A stretch of 45,637 nucleotides of DNA. It comes from Bacteroidota bacterium (GTDB taxonomy: Bacteria > Bacteroidota > Bacteroidia > Bacteroidales > GCA-2748055). The position numbers and the translations under genes were made by a program. The stretch is taken from the NCBI GenBank assembly GCA_024244665.1, contig JAAEOI010000213.1, forward strand, positions 1 through 45,637, given 5' to 3'. The notes below the pieces were generated by a model. It was given only the letters and a program-made list of their open reading frames with translations, made no database searches and had not been told where the DNA came from. Every line of letters starts with the position of its first letter. Within the stretch, counting starts at the first letter, position 1. Positions 32,058 through 40,206 of the stretch are shown here, one piece after another.

Positions 32058-32996
32058 TTAATTCAGAAATGTGTCACTGATCGACTTAAAAGTGTAGACC
32101 TTCTCGATCACATCAGCGAAGTGTTCGGCCACGGATATAACCTTGATCTTGTCACTCTGCTGCTTCAGGGGAATGGTGTCGGTAACAATCAGTTCATCGA
32201 TGGGGCTCTGCTCGATCCGTTCGTAGGCCGGTCCGGAGAGTACCGGGTGGGTGGCCACAACCCTGACACTGGCGGCTCCTTCACTCTTCATCATACCGGC
32301 GGCAAAAGTGATTGTCCCGGCCGTATCGACCATGTCATCAACAATTACGATGTTCTTTCCCTCCATATCACCAATGGCCTTGATCTCCTCCACCACGTTG
32401 GGCTTCTTTCGGAGCTTGTAACAGATTACCATGGATGCGTGCAGGAACCTGGAGTAGGCATTGGCCCTTTTTGTTCCTCCCATATCGGGAGCAGCAATGG
32501 CCAGGTTATCCAGTCCAAGTTGCTGTATGTAGGGTACAAAAAGAGAGGAGGCATAGAGGTGGTCCACCGGCACATCGAAGAAACCCTGCAGCTGGTCAGC
32601 ATGCAGGTCCATTGTCATGATCCGGTCAACCCCGGCTGCGGTAAGCAGGTTGGCAACCAATTTGGCCCCGATGGCCGAACGCGGCCTGTCCTTGCGGTCC
32701 TGTCGTGCAAACCCAAAATAGGGAATTACAGCCACCACCTTGTCGGCCGATGCACGCTTGGCGGCATCAATCATCATCAACAGCTCCATCAGGTTGTCGC
32801 CCGGTGGGAATGTCGACTGCACAATAAACACTGTGCATCCCCTAACGCTCTCATCGTAAGCGGGTTGAAATTCACCGTCGCTGAATTGAAAAACACTGGT
32901 GCGCCCCAGTTCAGTTCCGAAATTCTTTGCGATTTTTTCAGCCAGGTAGGTCGATGCCCGGCCTGAAAAAAACTTGATTGGTGCAGTCCTCTCCAT
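32058..32996 (-). CDS. prs: Ribose-phosphate pyrophosphokinase (PRPP synthase)
   Basis: Makes PRPP from ribose 5-phosphate and ATP for nucleotide, His, Trp and NAD synthesis. The 312-residue product has the ATP-binding and phosphate motifs (FFSGRAST near the start, FGFARQDRKDRPR) and the PRPP-binding motif VIVDDMVDTAGTI near 220. ATG 32996 (MERTAPIKFF) is chosen over ATG 33032 because the shorter form has normal length and a promoter-like TACTTTTG lies 8 bp upstream. Cytoplasmic. Confidence 0.95.
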   Translation of the reverse strand: MERTAPIKFFSGRASTYLAEKIAKNFGTELGRTSVFQFSDGEFQPAYDESVRGCTVFIVQSTFPPGDNLMELLMMIDAAKRASADKVVAVIPYFGFARQDRKDRPRSAIGAKLVANLLTAAGVDRIMTMDLHADQLQGFFDVPVDHLYASSLFVPYIQQLGLDNLAIAAPDMGGTKRANAYSRFLHASMVICYKLRKKPNVVEEIKAIGDMEGKNIVIVDDMVDTAGTITFAAGMMKSEGAASVRVVATHPVLSGPAYERIEQSPIDELIVTDTIPLKQQSDKIKVISVAEHFADVIEKVYTFKSISDTFLN

Positions 32997-33004
32997 AGTG
33001 AGTG

Positions 33005-33032
33005 CAAAAGTAAGAATATTTTGATGACCCAA
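33005..33032 (-). promoter_or_regulatory. Candidate prs promoter
   Basis: TTG (33032-33030), 17 bp, TACTTTTG (33012-33005) on the minus strand. The ATG follows 8 bp later, implying a very short leader. Spacing is slightly short of consensus. Confidence 0.45.
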
Positions 33033-33124
33033 CCGGCAGAGATAACAATTTTTATCGTGAACAAAGTGTTAAAATGGCTGTTAAACTCAATGTGAAAGAA
33101 TAACCTTAAACATACTATAATATA

Positions 33125-33838
33125 ATGGCAGAGAAAATGCCCACCGTTCTTCTGGTCGAAGACGACCCTCAACTGGGCCCTATGCTGAAAGACTCACTGG
33201 AGCTGAAGAACTACCGTGTAGACCTTGAATCCAGGGGTGAGCGTGCGCTTCAGCTTTTCCAGGCAGCCAAATATGATATCCTGCTTCTGGACGTGATCCT
33301 GCCAGGTATGAATGGGCTCGACCTGGCAAAGGAGATCCGGAGGAGCGACTTCACAACCCCCATCCTGTTCGTGTCTGCCAAAGACAATGACAAGGACATG
33401 ATCCAGGCTTTCTGCTCGGGAGGGGATGATTATATTGTCAAACCATTCAGTGTTACAGAGCTTTCTCTGAGGATGTACGCCCTTCTGAGACGCACCCAAC
33501 TGGCCATTGTGGAAGATAATCTGCCCGAAACCATCAAATTCGGGATATTCACATTCGATTACCCCAACCGGGTGCTCTGCACAGACAGAGATCAGGTAAA
33601 CCTCACCAAGAAAGAGGCTGATGTGTTGCATATGCTCGCCGCCAACGTAAACAACGTGGTAAAACGCGAGAGGGTGCTCACCGATGTGTGGGGCGAAAAC
33701 GACTACTTCATGGGCCGGAGCATGGATGTCTACATCGCCCGCCTGAGGAAAAAACTGTCGGAGGACAAAAGAGTATCAATTGTGAATGTCCACCGCATGG
33801 GCTTCAAACTGGAGGTAAACGACGGAACCGGTCTCTAA
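33125..33838 (+). CDS. OmpR/PhoB-type response regulator (RprY-like)
   Basis: A 237-residue two-component response regulator. The receiver (about 6-120) has acidic pair D13/D14, phosphoacceptor D56 (LLLDVILPG), S84 and K106 (IVKPFS). The winged-helix effector (about 140-230) has RVLCTDRDQVNLTKKEADVL, KRERVLTDVWG and the recognition segment SMDVYIARLRKKL. It resembles RprY-type regulators of Bacteroidota. No histidine kinase is encoded in the window, so its partner is elsewhere. It is followed 59 bp later by an SDR gene. Confidence 0.9.
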   Translation: MAEKMPTVLLVEDDPQLGPMLKDSLELKNYRVDLESRGERALQLFQAAKYDILLLDVILPGMNGLDLAKEIRRSDFTTPILFVSAKDNDKDMIQAFCSGGDDYIVKPFSVTELSLRMYALLRRTQLAIVEDNLPETIKFGIFTFDYPNRVLCTDRDQVNLTKKEADVLHMLAANVNNVVKRERVLTDVWGENDYFMGRSMDVYIARLRKKLSEDKRVSIVNVHRMGFKLEVNDGTGL

Positions 33839-33885
33839 GGAATCGCATTTTCAATTTCCGGATTATCAGCTATTTTTGCATCTCT

Positions 33886-33893
33886 TATATTTG
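33886..33893 (+). promoter_or_regulatory. TATATTTG box just before the SDR start
   Basis: TATATTTG (33886-33893) ends 4 bp before the ATG at 33898. A second similar box, TATTTTTG, lies at 33871-33878. If used, transcription would start at or very near the start codon. No -33 TTTG is visible at 20 bp. Confidence 0.35.
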
Positions 33894-33897
33894 CAGA

Positions 33898-34692
33898 ATG
33901 AACTACAAGGATAAAACTGTCTGGATCACCGGTGCGTCTTCGGGGATTGGGGCTGAGCTGGCCCGGCAGTTTGCACAGGAGGGTGCCAGGGTAATTATCT
34001 CCTCACACGAGGCTGAAGAGCTGGAAGGTGTACGGAAAGAGCTGGAAGGTGTTTCAAAGGATGTCCACCCGGTTGTCTTTAACCTGGGTAACCCGGAAGA
34101 GGTGGCTGCCACGGCCCGAAAGGTATTGCAGGAGTTTGGCCGAGTGGATGTGCTGATGAACAACGGGGGGATCTCAACCCGCTCCGAAGCATTGGAGACT
34201 ATACTGGAGATTGACCGCCGCATCATGGAGATCGACTACTTCAGCGGAGTGATCCTTACCAAAGTGCTGCTTCCAAAAATGATCGAAAACGGATACGGCC
34301 ACATTGGTGTCACCAGCTCCATCTCAGGAAAATTCGGTTGGCCGCTCAGAAGCGCCTATGCCGCTGCCAAACATGCACTCTTTGGTTTCTACAAGAGCCT
34401 CTGGGCCGAGAACAAAAGCAAAGGCATCCGGGTCACCATCTTCAGTCCGGGCCGGGTTCGCACCAACATCTCTATCCACGCCCTGAACAAGGAGGGGAAG
34501 GAACACGGGAAAATGGATCCCGGGCAGGATAAGGGGATCACACCCGAGAAAGCAGCCCGCAGGATGATCAGAGCCATGAAACGCAACCGAAAAGATGTGC
34601 TGGTGGGAAGTTCTGAACTGATCATGGTGTGGATCCACAAATACTGTAAACCCCTTTACCACCAGGTGGTGGGCAGGGTTAAAGCCAACTGA
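33898..34692 (+). CDS. Short-chain dehydrogenase/reductase (DHRS7-like)
   Basis: A 264-residue NAD(P)-dependent oxidoreductase with the Rossmann motif TGASSGIG (10-17), NNGG (about 87-90), catalytic Ser in SSISGKFG and YAAAK (Tyr-x3-Lys). The C-terminus ends with a hydrophobic/basic helix (LIMVWIHKYCKPLYHQVVGR) resembling membrane-associated SDRs. ATG 33898 (MNYKDKTVWITG) is chosen; a much longer reading from 33688 would overlap the response regulator. It is followed 4 bp later by an S4-domain gene. Substrate unknown. Confidence 0.9.
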   Translation: MNYKDKTVWITGASSGIGAELARQFAQEGARVIISSHEAEELEGVRKELEGVSKDVHPVVFNLGNPEEVAATARKVLQEFGRVDVLMNNGGISTRSEALETILEIDRRIMEIDYFSGVILTKVLLPKMIENGYGHIGVTSSISGKFGWPLRSAYAAAKHALFGFYKSLWAENKSKGIRVTIFSPGRVRTNISIHALNKEGKEHGKMDPGQDKGITPEKAARRMIRAMKRNRKDVLVGSSELIMVWIHKYCKPLYHQVVGRVKAN

Positions 34693-34696
34693 TCTT

Positions 34697-35065
34697 ATGC
34701 CTGTCAGAATCGATAAATACCTCTGGGCCGTAAGGGTCTTTAAAACACGGGCCCTTGCCGCCGAAGCCTGCAAGAAGGGAAGGGTGCTGGTGGATGAAAT
34801 GCCGGTCAAAGCCTCACGGAGCGTCAACGCCGATGATGTAATCAAAGTCAGGAAGATGCCGGTAATTTACTCCTACCGCGTAAAAGAACCCATCGAAAAG
34901 CGGGTGGGTGCAAAAATTGTTCACAATCATGTTGAGGACATTACCCCGCAGGATGAACTGGTCAAACTGGAGATGCAGGATAATTTCTATACAAAGCGTG
35001 ACCGCGGAGCCGGACGTCCCACCAAAAAAGAACGCCGCTTGTTGGACGATATTACCGATCGGTAA
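34697..35065 (+). CDS. S4 RNA-binding domain protein (Hsp15/HslR-like)
   Basis: A 122-residue protein with an N-terminal S4 domain (about 1-65: RIDKYLWAVRVFKTRALAAE, KKGRVLVDE, DVIKVRK), then a basic C-terminus (TKRDRGAGRPTKKERR). It resembles Hsp15, which helps recycle nascent-chain-bearing 50S subunits after heat shock. It starts 4 bp after the SDR gene. The DNA around its stop codon (35051-35066) is a perfect 16-bp palindrome, ATTACC-GATC-GGTAAT. Confidence 0.88.
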   Translation: MPVRIDKYLWAVRVFKTRALAAEACKKGRVLVDEMPVKASRSVNADDVIKVRKMPVIYSYRVKEPIEKRVGAKIVHNHVEDITPQDELVKLEMQDNFYTKRDRGAGRPTKKERRLLDDITDR

Positions 35066-35183
35066 TACATTAACCATAGGATTTTGTAAGAAGCATAGGA
35101 AGAGTGCCTGCAGGTGTATGCTTCATCATTGAGCTTCAGTAATCTTTACTATGTATTGAGTAAACATGCTTCCCATACCAGGG

Positions 35184-35212
35184 TCAGAGAAAGCCTCGGG
35201 AGACTTTTCTGA
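35184..35212. terminator. Extended imperfect hairpin between convergent genes
   Basis: TCAGA and TCTGA flank AAAG/CTTT and CTC/GAG pairs, giving a 29-bp near-palindrome in the gap between the S4 gene and the convergent acyltransferase gene. Position suits a bidirectional terminator, but no long T-run follows. Confidence 0.4.
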
Positions 35213-35237
35213 AAACATTCCGGCAACTGAGATAACT

Positions 35238-36605
35238 CTACCTGACCATCAGTCCCTTCGTCACCTCAATAATCTCTTCCCTCAGCTTCACCAGCTCAAC
35301 AACCGATGAATCTCCACGCTTCAGTCGCCTGGCAAACCAGCTTCCGCGTGAGGTCTTCTTCCACCAACCGTACCACTTCAGGGCAAACTTTCCCAGGGGG
35401 AAGAGCGAAACCAGGAAGGCTACCCAGATCCACCATGGTCCTGTAAAAATTCCAACCAGCAGTGTGATGATCAGGTAGAAGAGCGGGAAGGTCACAAGCA
35501 TTCCTAAACCTGCCTTCACCGATGAGTGGAACTGGCGGTCCTTAATATTCCGCACCAAACGTACCGGAAGCAAGTAAGGAACAATATTGGTAAGGTAGCC
35601 GAAAAGGAAGAAGGGGAAGGTCAGCAACAAAGCAATGTAAGACCCAATGCTCTTCATGGCACCATATCCTTTGTCGCGCACCACCCAATCACGGATGTTC
35701 ATATTTTTCACACCGGCAGTATACTTCTCAATCAGATCAGCCAGCGGATTCATCGCTGAGGCTGAAGCATCCTCGAGCCGTGCGAGTATCTCCTTTTCAG
35801 CCCTGAAGCGGTCGCTCAGTCGCGTCCCGACAATGCCCAACTCAGCACGCATAGTATCGTTGTATATTTCGCGCAGCGACATCAGGGTCTCGTAGTATTC
35901 TTCCGATGAGATATGGATCATCCCCGGTTTCATGGCATCAATCAGGTCCTTCTTGGCCGCATTAATAGCACGTGGAGCCGACTCCTGGTACTGTTCCCAG
36001 TAGTCGGACAGCTCAATGGGCTCTCCAAAATTCAATAAGAGAGAAGTATTGTGCTTCACGTAATCACCCATATTGATTCCCACCGGTACAATCTTTACAA
36101 AGGGCTCGGTACCCTGATCCTCCTGGGCGGTGAAACCGATGCGGAAAATCCCCTTACCGAAGGCCCGCAATCTGTGCTGGTGACCATGGTTACCCTCTGG
36201 CATAATACACATAAAGTGGCGGTGCTTCAGAATGCCCACAGAGATATCGAAAATATCCTCATTCTTGCCAAGCTCGGAGGCCCCGTCACGCTGGCGGAAC
36301 ACCGGAAGGATCTTCATGCTGTTGCAAAAATAGGCCATAAAACGGCCACTGAACATATCGGCCCTGGCCAGGAATACCATATCCTGACGCGAGGCAAAGA
36401 GCACAACCAGCGCATCCATCAGGGCATTCTGGTGGTTGGCGGCAAAGATTACCGGCTCGCCCCTGGGAATGTTCTCCAATCCTTTAAATTCAATCTTCCC
36501 ATAGTATTGATAAAAGACCCTTTTCACATAGGGTTGGATCATGTAGAAGACCAAGTTCCGCTTATGAATTCCCTTCTGGGCACCTCTCACTTTTTTTCTG
36601 GCCAT
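35238..36605 (-). CDS. Lysophospholipid/glycerol-3-phosphate acyltransferase-like protein
   Basis: A 455-residue PlsC-superfamily protein. Block I is NHQNALMD (His58, Asp64), an H-x5-D spacing rather than the H-x4-D of typical PlsC; yeast Gpt2/Sct1-type enzymes also have x5. Block III-like MPEGNHGHQHRLRAFGKG follows near 130-150. After about residue 320 there are three or four hydrophobic segments (IALLLTFPFFLFGYL, TFPLFYLIITLLVGIFTGPWW), so it is anchored in the membrane. It likely acylates glycerol 3-phosphate or a lysophospholipid. It is divergently transcribed from the VOC gene. Confidence 0.85.
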   Translation of the reverse strand: MARKKVRGAQKGIHKRNLVFYMIQPYVKRVFYQYYGKIEFKGLENIPRGEPVIFAANHQNALMDALVVLFASRQDMVFLARADMFSGRFMAYFCNSMKILPVFRQRDGASELGKNEDIFDISVGILKHRHFMCIMPEGNHGHQHRLRAFGKGIFRIGFTAQEDQGTEPFVKIVPVGINMGDYVKHNTSLLLNFGEPIELSDYWEQYQESAPRAINAAKKDLIDAMKPGMIHISSEEYYETLMSLREIYNDTMRAELGIVGTRLSDRFRAEKEILARLEDASASAMNPLADLIEKYTAGVKNMNIRDWVVRDKGYGAMKSIGSYIALLLTFPFFLFGYLTNIVPYLLPVRLVRNIKDRQFHSSVKAGLGMLVTFPLFYLIITLLVGIFTGPWWIWVAFLVSLFPLGKFALKWYGWWKKTSRGSWFARRLKRGDSSVVELVKLREEIIEVTKGLMVR

Positions 36606-36630
36606 AAAATCGTTGTGATTAATCAGTTCG

Positions 36631-36658
36631 CAAAGATAGATTTTTTCTACAAAAACAA
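36631..36658 (-). promoter_or_regulatory. Candidate acyltransferase promoter
   Basis: TTG (36658-36656), 17 bp, TATCTTTG (36638-36631) on the minus strand, 25 bp before the ATG at 36605. Spacing is slightly short. Confidence 0.45.
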
Positions 36659-36684
36659 TTTATTCACCTATCTTTACAACCCAT

Positions 36685-37791
36685 ATGGCACATAGGAAAG
36701 AATTGGACAAGAAATATATAACCGGCATTCAGCAAATAGGCGTGGGTGTTAAAAATTTTCACGAGGGATGGAAGTGGTACATCCCCAATTTCGGGATGGA
36801 TATCAGGATGTTTGAAGAGAAAGCCATGGCCGAGTACATGCTCCCTTACACCGATGGAAAACCCCTTGAACGGCACGCTTGTCTGGCCATGAACATGCAG
36901 GGCGGCGGCGGATTCGAGATCTGGCAGCACACCCAGCACACCCCGCAGGATCCAGCTTTTGAGTTACAGATTGGTGACCTGGGGATCTTTGCCGGGAAAA
37001 TCAAATCGCCTGATGTAAAGGCAGCATACGAACACCTCTCCAAAGAGGCCACCATGCTCACCGGCATCACAAAGGACCCCTCGGGCCGTGAGAACTTCTA
37101 TATAAAGGACCCATTCAACAACACCTGGCAGATCGTGGAGGAGTCTTCAACGTTCATGACCAAGTACAACAAGCCCACCGGCGGGGCATATGGTGCCATA
37201 ATCGGAACCACCAACCCCGAAAAGGCGATGGAGCTATACAGCGGCATCCTTGGATACGACAAGGTAGTGTATGACAGAGAGGGTACCTTTGCGGACCTGA
37301 AAGGGATTCCCGGCGGCGAGGGCAAATTCAGGAGGGTACTCCTGCAGCATAACGAAGTACGCAAGGGTCCCATTTCGAAACTGTTCGGTCCGTCCGAAAT
37401 CGAACTGGTGATGACCCTGGGTCGCATGCCCAAAAAGATTTACCAGGGCAGGCTCTGGGGAGATCCGGGCTTCATCCATCTCTGCTTTGACATCCTGGGC
37501 ATGAAGACTTTGAAGGAAGAGTGTACTGAGAAGGGATTCCCCTTCACCGTAGATTCGGACATACACCCTTCAGGCAAGCCCTTCGATATGGGCGAGGCAG
37601 CCGGTCACTTTTCATACATTGAGGATCCCGACGGAACCCTCATTGAGTTCGTGGAGACCCACAAAATACCGGTCTCCAAGAAACTGGGATGGTACATCAA
37701 CCTCTGGAAGCGCAAGGATGTCACGGCGTCTCTTCCCGAGGGCATCCTGAAAATGGTCAGGTTCATGAAAGTGGACCCAGCGAAATTATAA
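36685..37791 (+). CDS. Two-domain VOC (glyoxalase-like) family protein
   Basis: A 368-residue protein with two vicinal-oxygen-chelate domains (about 12-155 and 170-320). Motifs include ITGIQQIGVGVKNFHEGWKW, GGFEIWQHTQ, FYIKDPFNNTWQIVEE, IIGTTNPEKAMELYSGILGY and IEDPDGTLIEFVETHK. The His and Glu residues suggest a metal site. VOC proteins include dioxygenases, epimerases and glyoxalases; the reaction here is unknown. No signal peptide. A degenerate -7 box (TATCTTTA at 36669-36676) lies upstream. It is followed 5 bp later by a secreted deacetylase-like gene. Confidence 0.85.
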   Translation: MAHRKELDKKYITGIQQIGVGVKNFHEGWKWYIPNFGMDIRMFEEKAMAEYMLPYTDGKPLERHACLAMNMQGGGGFEIWQHTQHTPQDPAFELQIGDLGIFAGKIKSPDVKAAYEHLSKEATMLTGITKDPSGRENFYIKDPFNNTWQIVEESSTFMTKYNKPTGGAYGAIIGTTNPEKAMELYSGILGYDKVVYDREGTFADLKGIPGGEGKFRRVLLQHNEVRKGPISKLFGPSEIELVMTLGRMPKKIYQGRLWGDPGFIHLCFDILGMKTLKEECTEKGFPFTVDSDIHPSGKPFDMGEAAGHFSYIEDPDGTLIEFVETHKIPVSKKLGWYINLWKRKDVTASLPEGILKMVRFMKVDPAKL

Positions 37792-37796
37792 GGATA

Positions 37797-40205
37797 GTGA
37801 GACAAATATACTGCCTGGTCACCGCGTTGCTCTGGGCTACCCTCTTGCAGGGACAGCAATATGGTATTGTCACCGGGCAAAGCACGGCCGAAGAGTTCAC
37901 AATACAGCTCTATGATCAACTCCCTCTCCCCTTCTCTCAGAAAGACGAGGTATTCAAAGCCAGGAAAGCAGACCTGGCGGTTGATTATCCGCGCCTGACA
38001 GTAGCGGGCGATTTTACCGGCAACGGGATCACTGAACTTGTCTGCTTTGGCGATCTCACCTACACCCCCAACATGAATCCGCACTATACCAATGCTGTGG
38101 CTAAACTCTTTCGCCCGGGCGGAGGCAGGATGGTACCCTCAGGGACCTGGTACAACAGGGCCGACTCGCTGCTCAAGTGGGAGTATGTGAAATTTGCCAT
38201 AGTGGCCAACTTCAACAATGACCAGCTGGACGACATCGCGCTATTATACAACGATCCTTCCAAAGAGGAACAGACCATCTACGTACTTGAATCCACAGGC
38301 ACAGGATTCTCAGCACCCAAAACATATTTCAGCACCAACAGGAACGAATTCAATTTTACAGCCGTCAATTTTGCCTGTGCGGGAGATTTCAAGGGAAACG
38401 GGAATCCAGGCATAGCCGTTTTCTACAACTATTTTGGAACCGATCCGGCCACCAAACAGGCTATATTCCATTTTGAATCGGACGGCAGTGCCCTGAACCT
38501 GAATGCCGCCTCTTACACCGGAATCAAAAGTGAGATCAATTTCTCGGACATTAGCTTTGCCCTCGCGGAAGACTATAACAGCGACGGGGTAAGCGACATA
38601 GCGATTCTCCGGAATATCCTTCCCGGCCAGGACCATGAACTTCTGGTTTTTGAAGGATCAGAAGCAGGCGATCTGATCCCGGCAAATTACCTCACCACTC
38701 TAACATCAGAGCTAGACTTCTCACACATCACACATGCTGTCCCTGCCGACTTTGCAGAGGAACGTAATCCTGACCTGCTACTGCTCTCCAAAGATTCCGA
38801 TACCGGTGCACAGGAGGTGCTTGTACTTGAAGGGCGTGCGGGATCCTTCTTAGAACCGGAGAAACTGGAAGACACCCCGCTCACAGAGATTCCCTTTGAG
38901 GAGATATCATTTATACAAAAGGGAAAGTTTGATACCCTCCCGGAGGTTTTCCCCACCACCTGGAAAAATGACAAAAGCGGCGCCGTCAGCTTCACCTTCG
39001 ACGACGGTACCCTGGGAGCCTTTGAAAACGGAGCCCTTGCACTGGAGGCAGCCGGTCTCACCGGAACTTTTTACATTTTCACCGACACTACCCTCGAATA
39101 TGATGCCCCGGTGGCCGGAACAGAGCTGATAAAAGAGTACGCAGCGATAGGGTTTGAGATCGCTTCGCACACATACAACCATTCCAACCTGGGCCATATC
39201 GCAGCCGAAGATCCCGATTCCCTTTCAGCTGTACTGACAAAATCAACACTGGAGCTGAAAAAGCGCTTCAATCAGCCGGCCATCTCCATGTCGATCCCTT
39301 TCGGCAGCTTTCGACAGGAGGCCCTTGATTCCATCTCAAAGCACTTTTATACCGCCCGCACCAGTCAGTTCGGATTCAACCTCTCCGTTCCTTACGACTA
39401 TTATGCCCTCAGGTCGTGGCCCATCCTGAGCACCACCTCGCCTGCATTTGTGGATGGACTGGTCAGTACCGCCGAAACCTACGGCAGCTACCTCCCCCTC
39501 ATGTACCACGATATACTGGATGAGCCTTTCGACCAGGAGAGCATGATCTACAGCTACAGCCTCGATCTTCTGAAAGAGACCATCCAACTTACCAGGCAGA
39601 GAGATGTATGGATCGACAGCCATGCACGGGTTTATAAATACATTCGGGAAAGAGAGGCTTTACAAATAGAGGCGCGTGTTCCCACCGGCGAAGATGGTTC
39701 ATTCTCTCTGATCCTCCACGAGAACCTGCCAGATTCAATCTTCGATGTAGAGCTGACTCTTCACATCGCAGTGCCGCAGTTGTGGGGCAATCACGCCGCG
39801 GTTTACGTGGGAGACACCCTCCGGCAAGCACCCATCCTTTCCGGTCCGTCCGGGGATTACATCCTGGTCAACCTGTTGCCCGTCGAGGGTGTGGAGATCT
39901 TCGTGTCCGAATGGGTTCCTAACGGTCTGGGCCGGAAGGCAGTATACGAAGCCGGATCTGCGCTCTCCATCAAGGCCGGTCCCAATCCCTTTCAGCACGA
40001 AACCACCATTACCATTGAAGGAGATGCGGCTGAATCCCGCCAGCTGCTCCTGATGAACATGCAGGGAAGTATTGTCAGACGGATGGAAACAGGGGGTAGA
40101 AAAAGCATCCGGCTTTCAGGAAACAATCTCCCGCCCGGAGTATATATCGTCGGGCTGGTTGGTTCCCAGGGAGAAATGGCCTATCTTAAGTTACAGAAGT
40201 ATTAG
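37797..40205 (+). CDS. Secreted FG-GAP/polysaccharide-deacetylase protein with T9SS sorting domain
   Basis: An 802-residue exported protein. The start is GTG at 37797, preceded by AAGGA overlapping the VOC stop and beginning a signal peptide (residues 1-20, ending LLQGQ); ATG 37689 would run far into the VOC gene. Residues about 60-370 hold FG-GAP/VCBS-like repeats (AGDFTGNGITELVCF, VANFNNDQLDDIALLY, AEDYNSDGVSDIAIL). Residues about 395-620 form a NodB-type deacetylase domain with SFTFDDG and SHTYNH (His-x3-His), so the metal and catalytic residues appear intact. The last 80 residues (GPNPFQHETTITIEG, then GNNLPPGVYIVGLV) match T9SS type A sorting domains. It probably deacetylates an external or cell-surface glycan. 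Confidence 0.87.
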   Translation: MRQIYCLVTALLWATLLQGQQYGIVTGQSTAEEFTIQLYDQLPLPFSQKDEVFKARKADLAVDYPRLTVAGDFTGNGITELVCFGDLTYTPNMNPHYTNAVAKLFRPGGGRMVPSGTWYNRADSLLKWEYVKFAIVANFNNDQLDDIALLYNDPSKEEQTIYVLESTGTGFSAPKTYFSTNRNEFNFTAVNFACAGDFKGNGNPGIAVFYNYFGTDPATKQAIFHFESDGSALNLNAASYTGIKSEINFSDISFALAEDYNSDGVSDIAILRNILPGQDHELLVFEGSEAGDLIPANYLTTLTSELDFSHITHAVPADFAEERNPDLLLLSKDSDTGAQEVLVLEGRAGSFLEPEKLEDTPLTEIPFEEISFIQKGKFDTLPEVFPTTWKNDKSGAVSFTFDDGTLGAFENGALALEAAGLTGTFYIFTDTTLEYDAPVAGTELIKEYAAIGFEIASHTYNHSNLGHIAAEDPDSLSAVLTKSTLELKKRFNQPAISMSIPFGSFRQEALDSISKHFYTARTSQFGFNLSVPYDYYALRSWPILSTTSPAFVDGLVSTAETYGSYLPLMYHDILDEPFDQESMIYSYSLDLLKETIQLTRQRDVWIDSHARVYKYIREREALQIEARVPTGEDGSFSLILHENLPDSIFDVELTLHIAVPQLWGNHAAVYVGDTLRQAPILSGPSGDYILVNLLPVEGVEIFVSEWVPNGLGRKAVYEAGSALSIKAGPNPFQHETTITIEGDAAESRQLLLMNMQGSIVRRMETGGRKSIRLSGNNLPPGVYIVGLVGSQGEMAYLKLQKY

Positions 40206-40206
40206 A

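Noticed and set aside
32022..32966. Antisense open frame of 314 codons opposite prs
   Set aside because: prs has all family motifs on the other strand; this frame has a His/Gln/Gly-rich shadow composition.
35051..35066. Perfect palindrome ATTACCGATCGGTAAT at the S4 gene stop
   Set aside because: A weak 6-bp stem with a 4-base loop and no T-run; noted with the gene but not called as a site.
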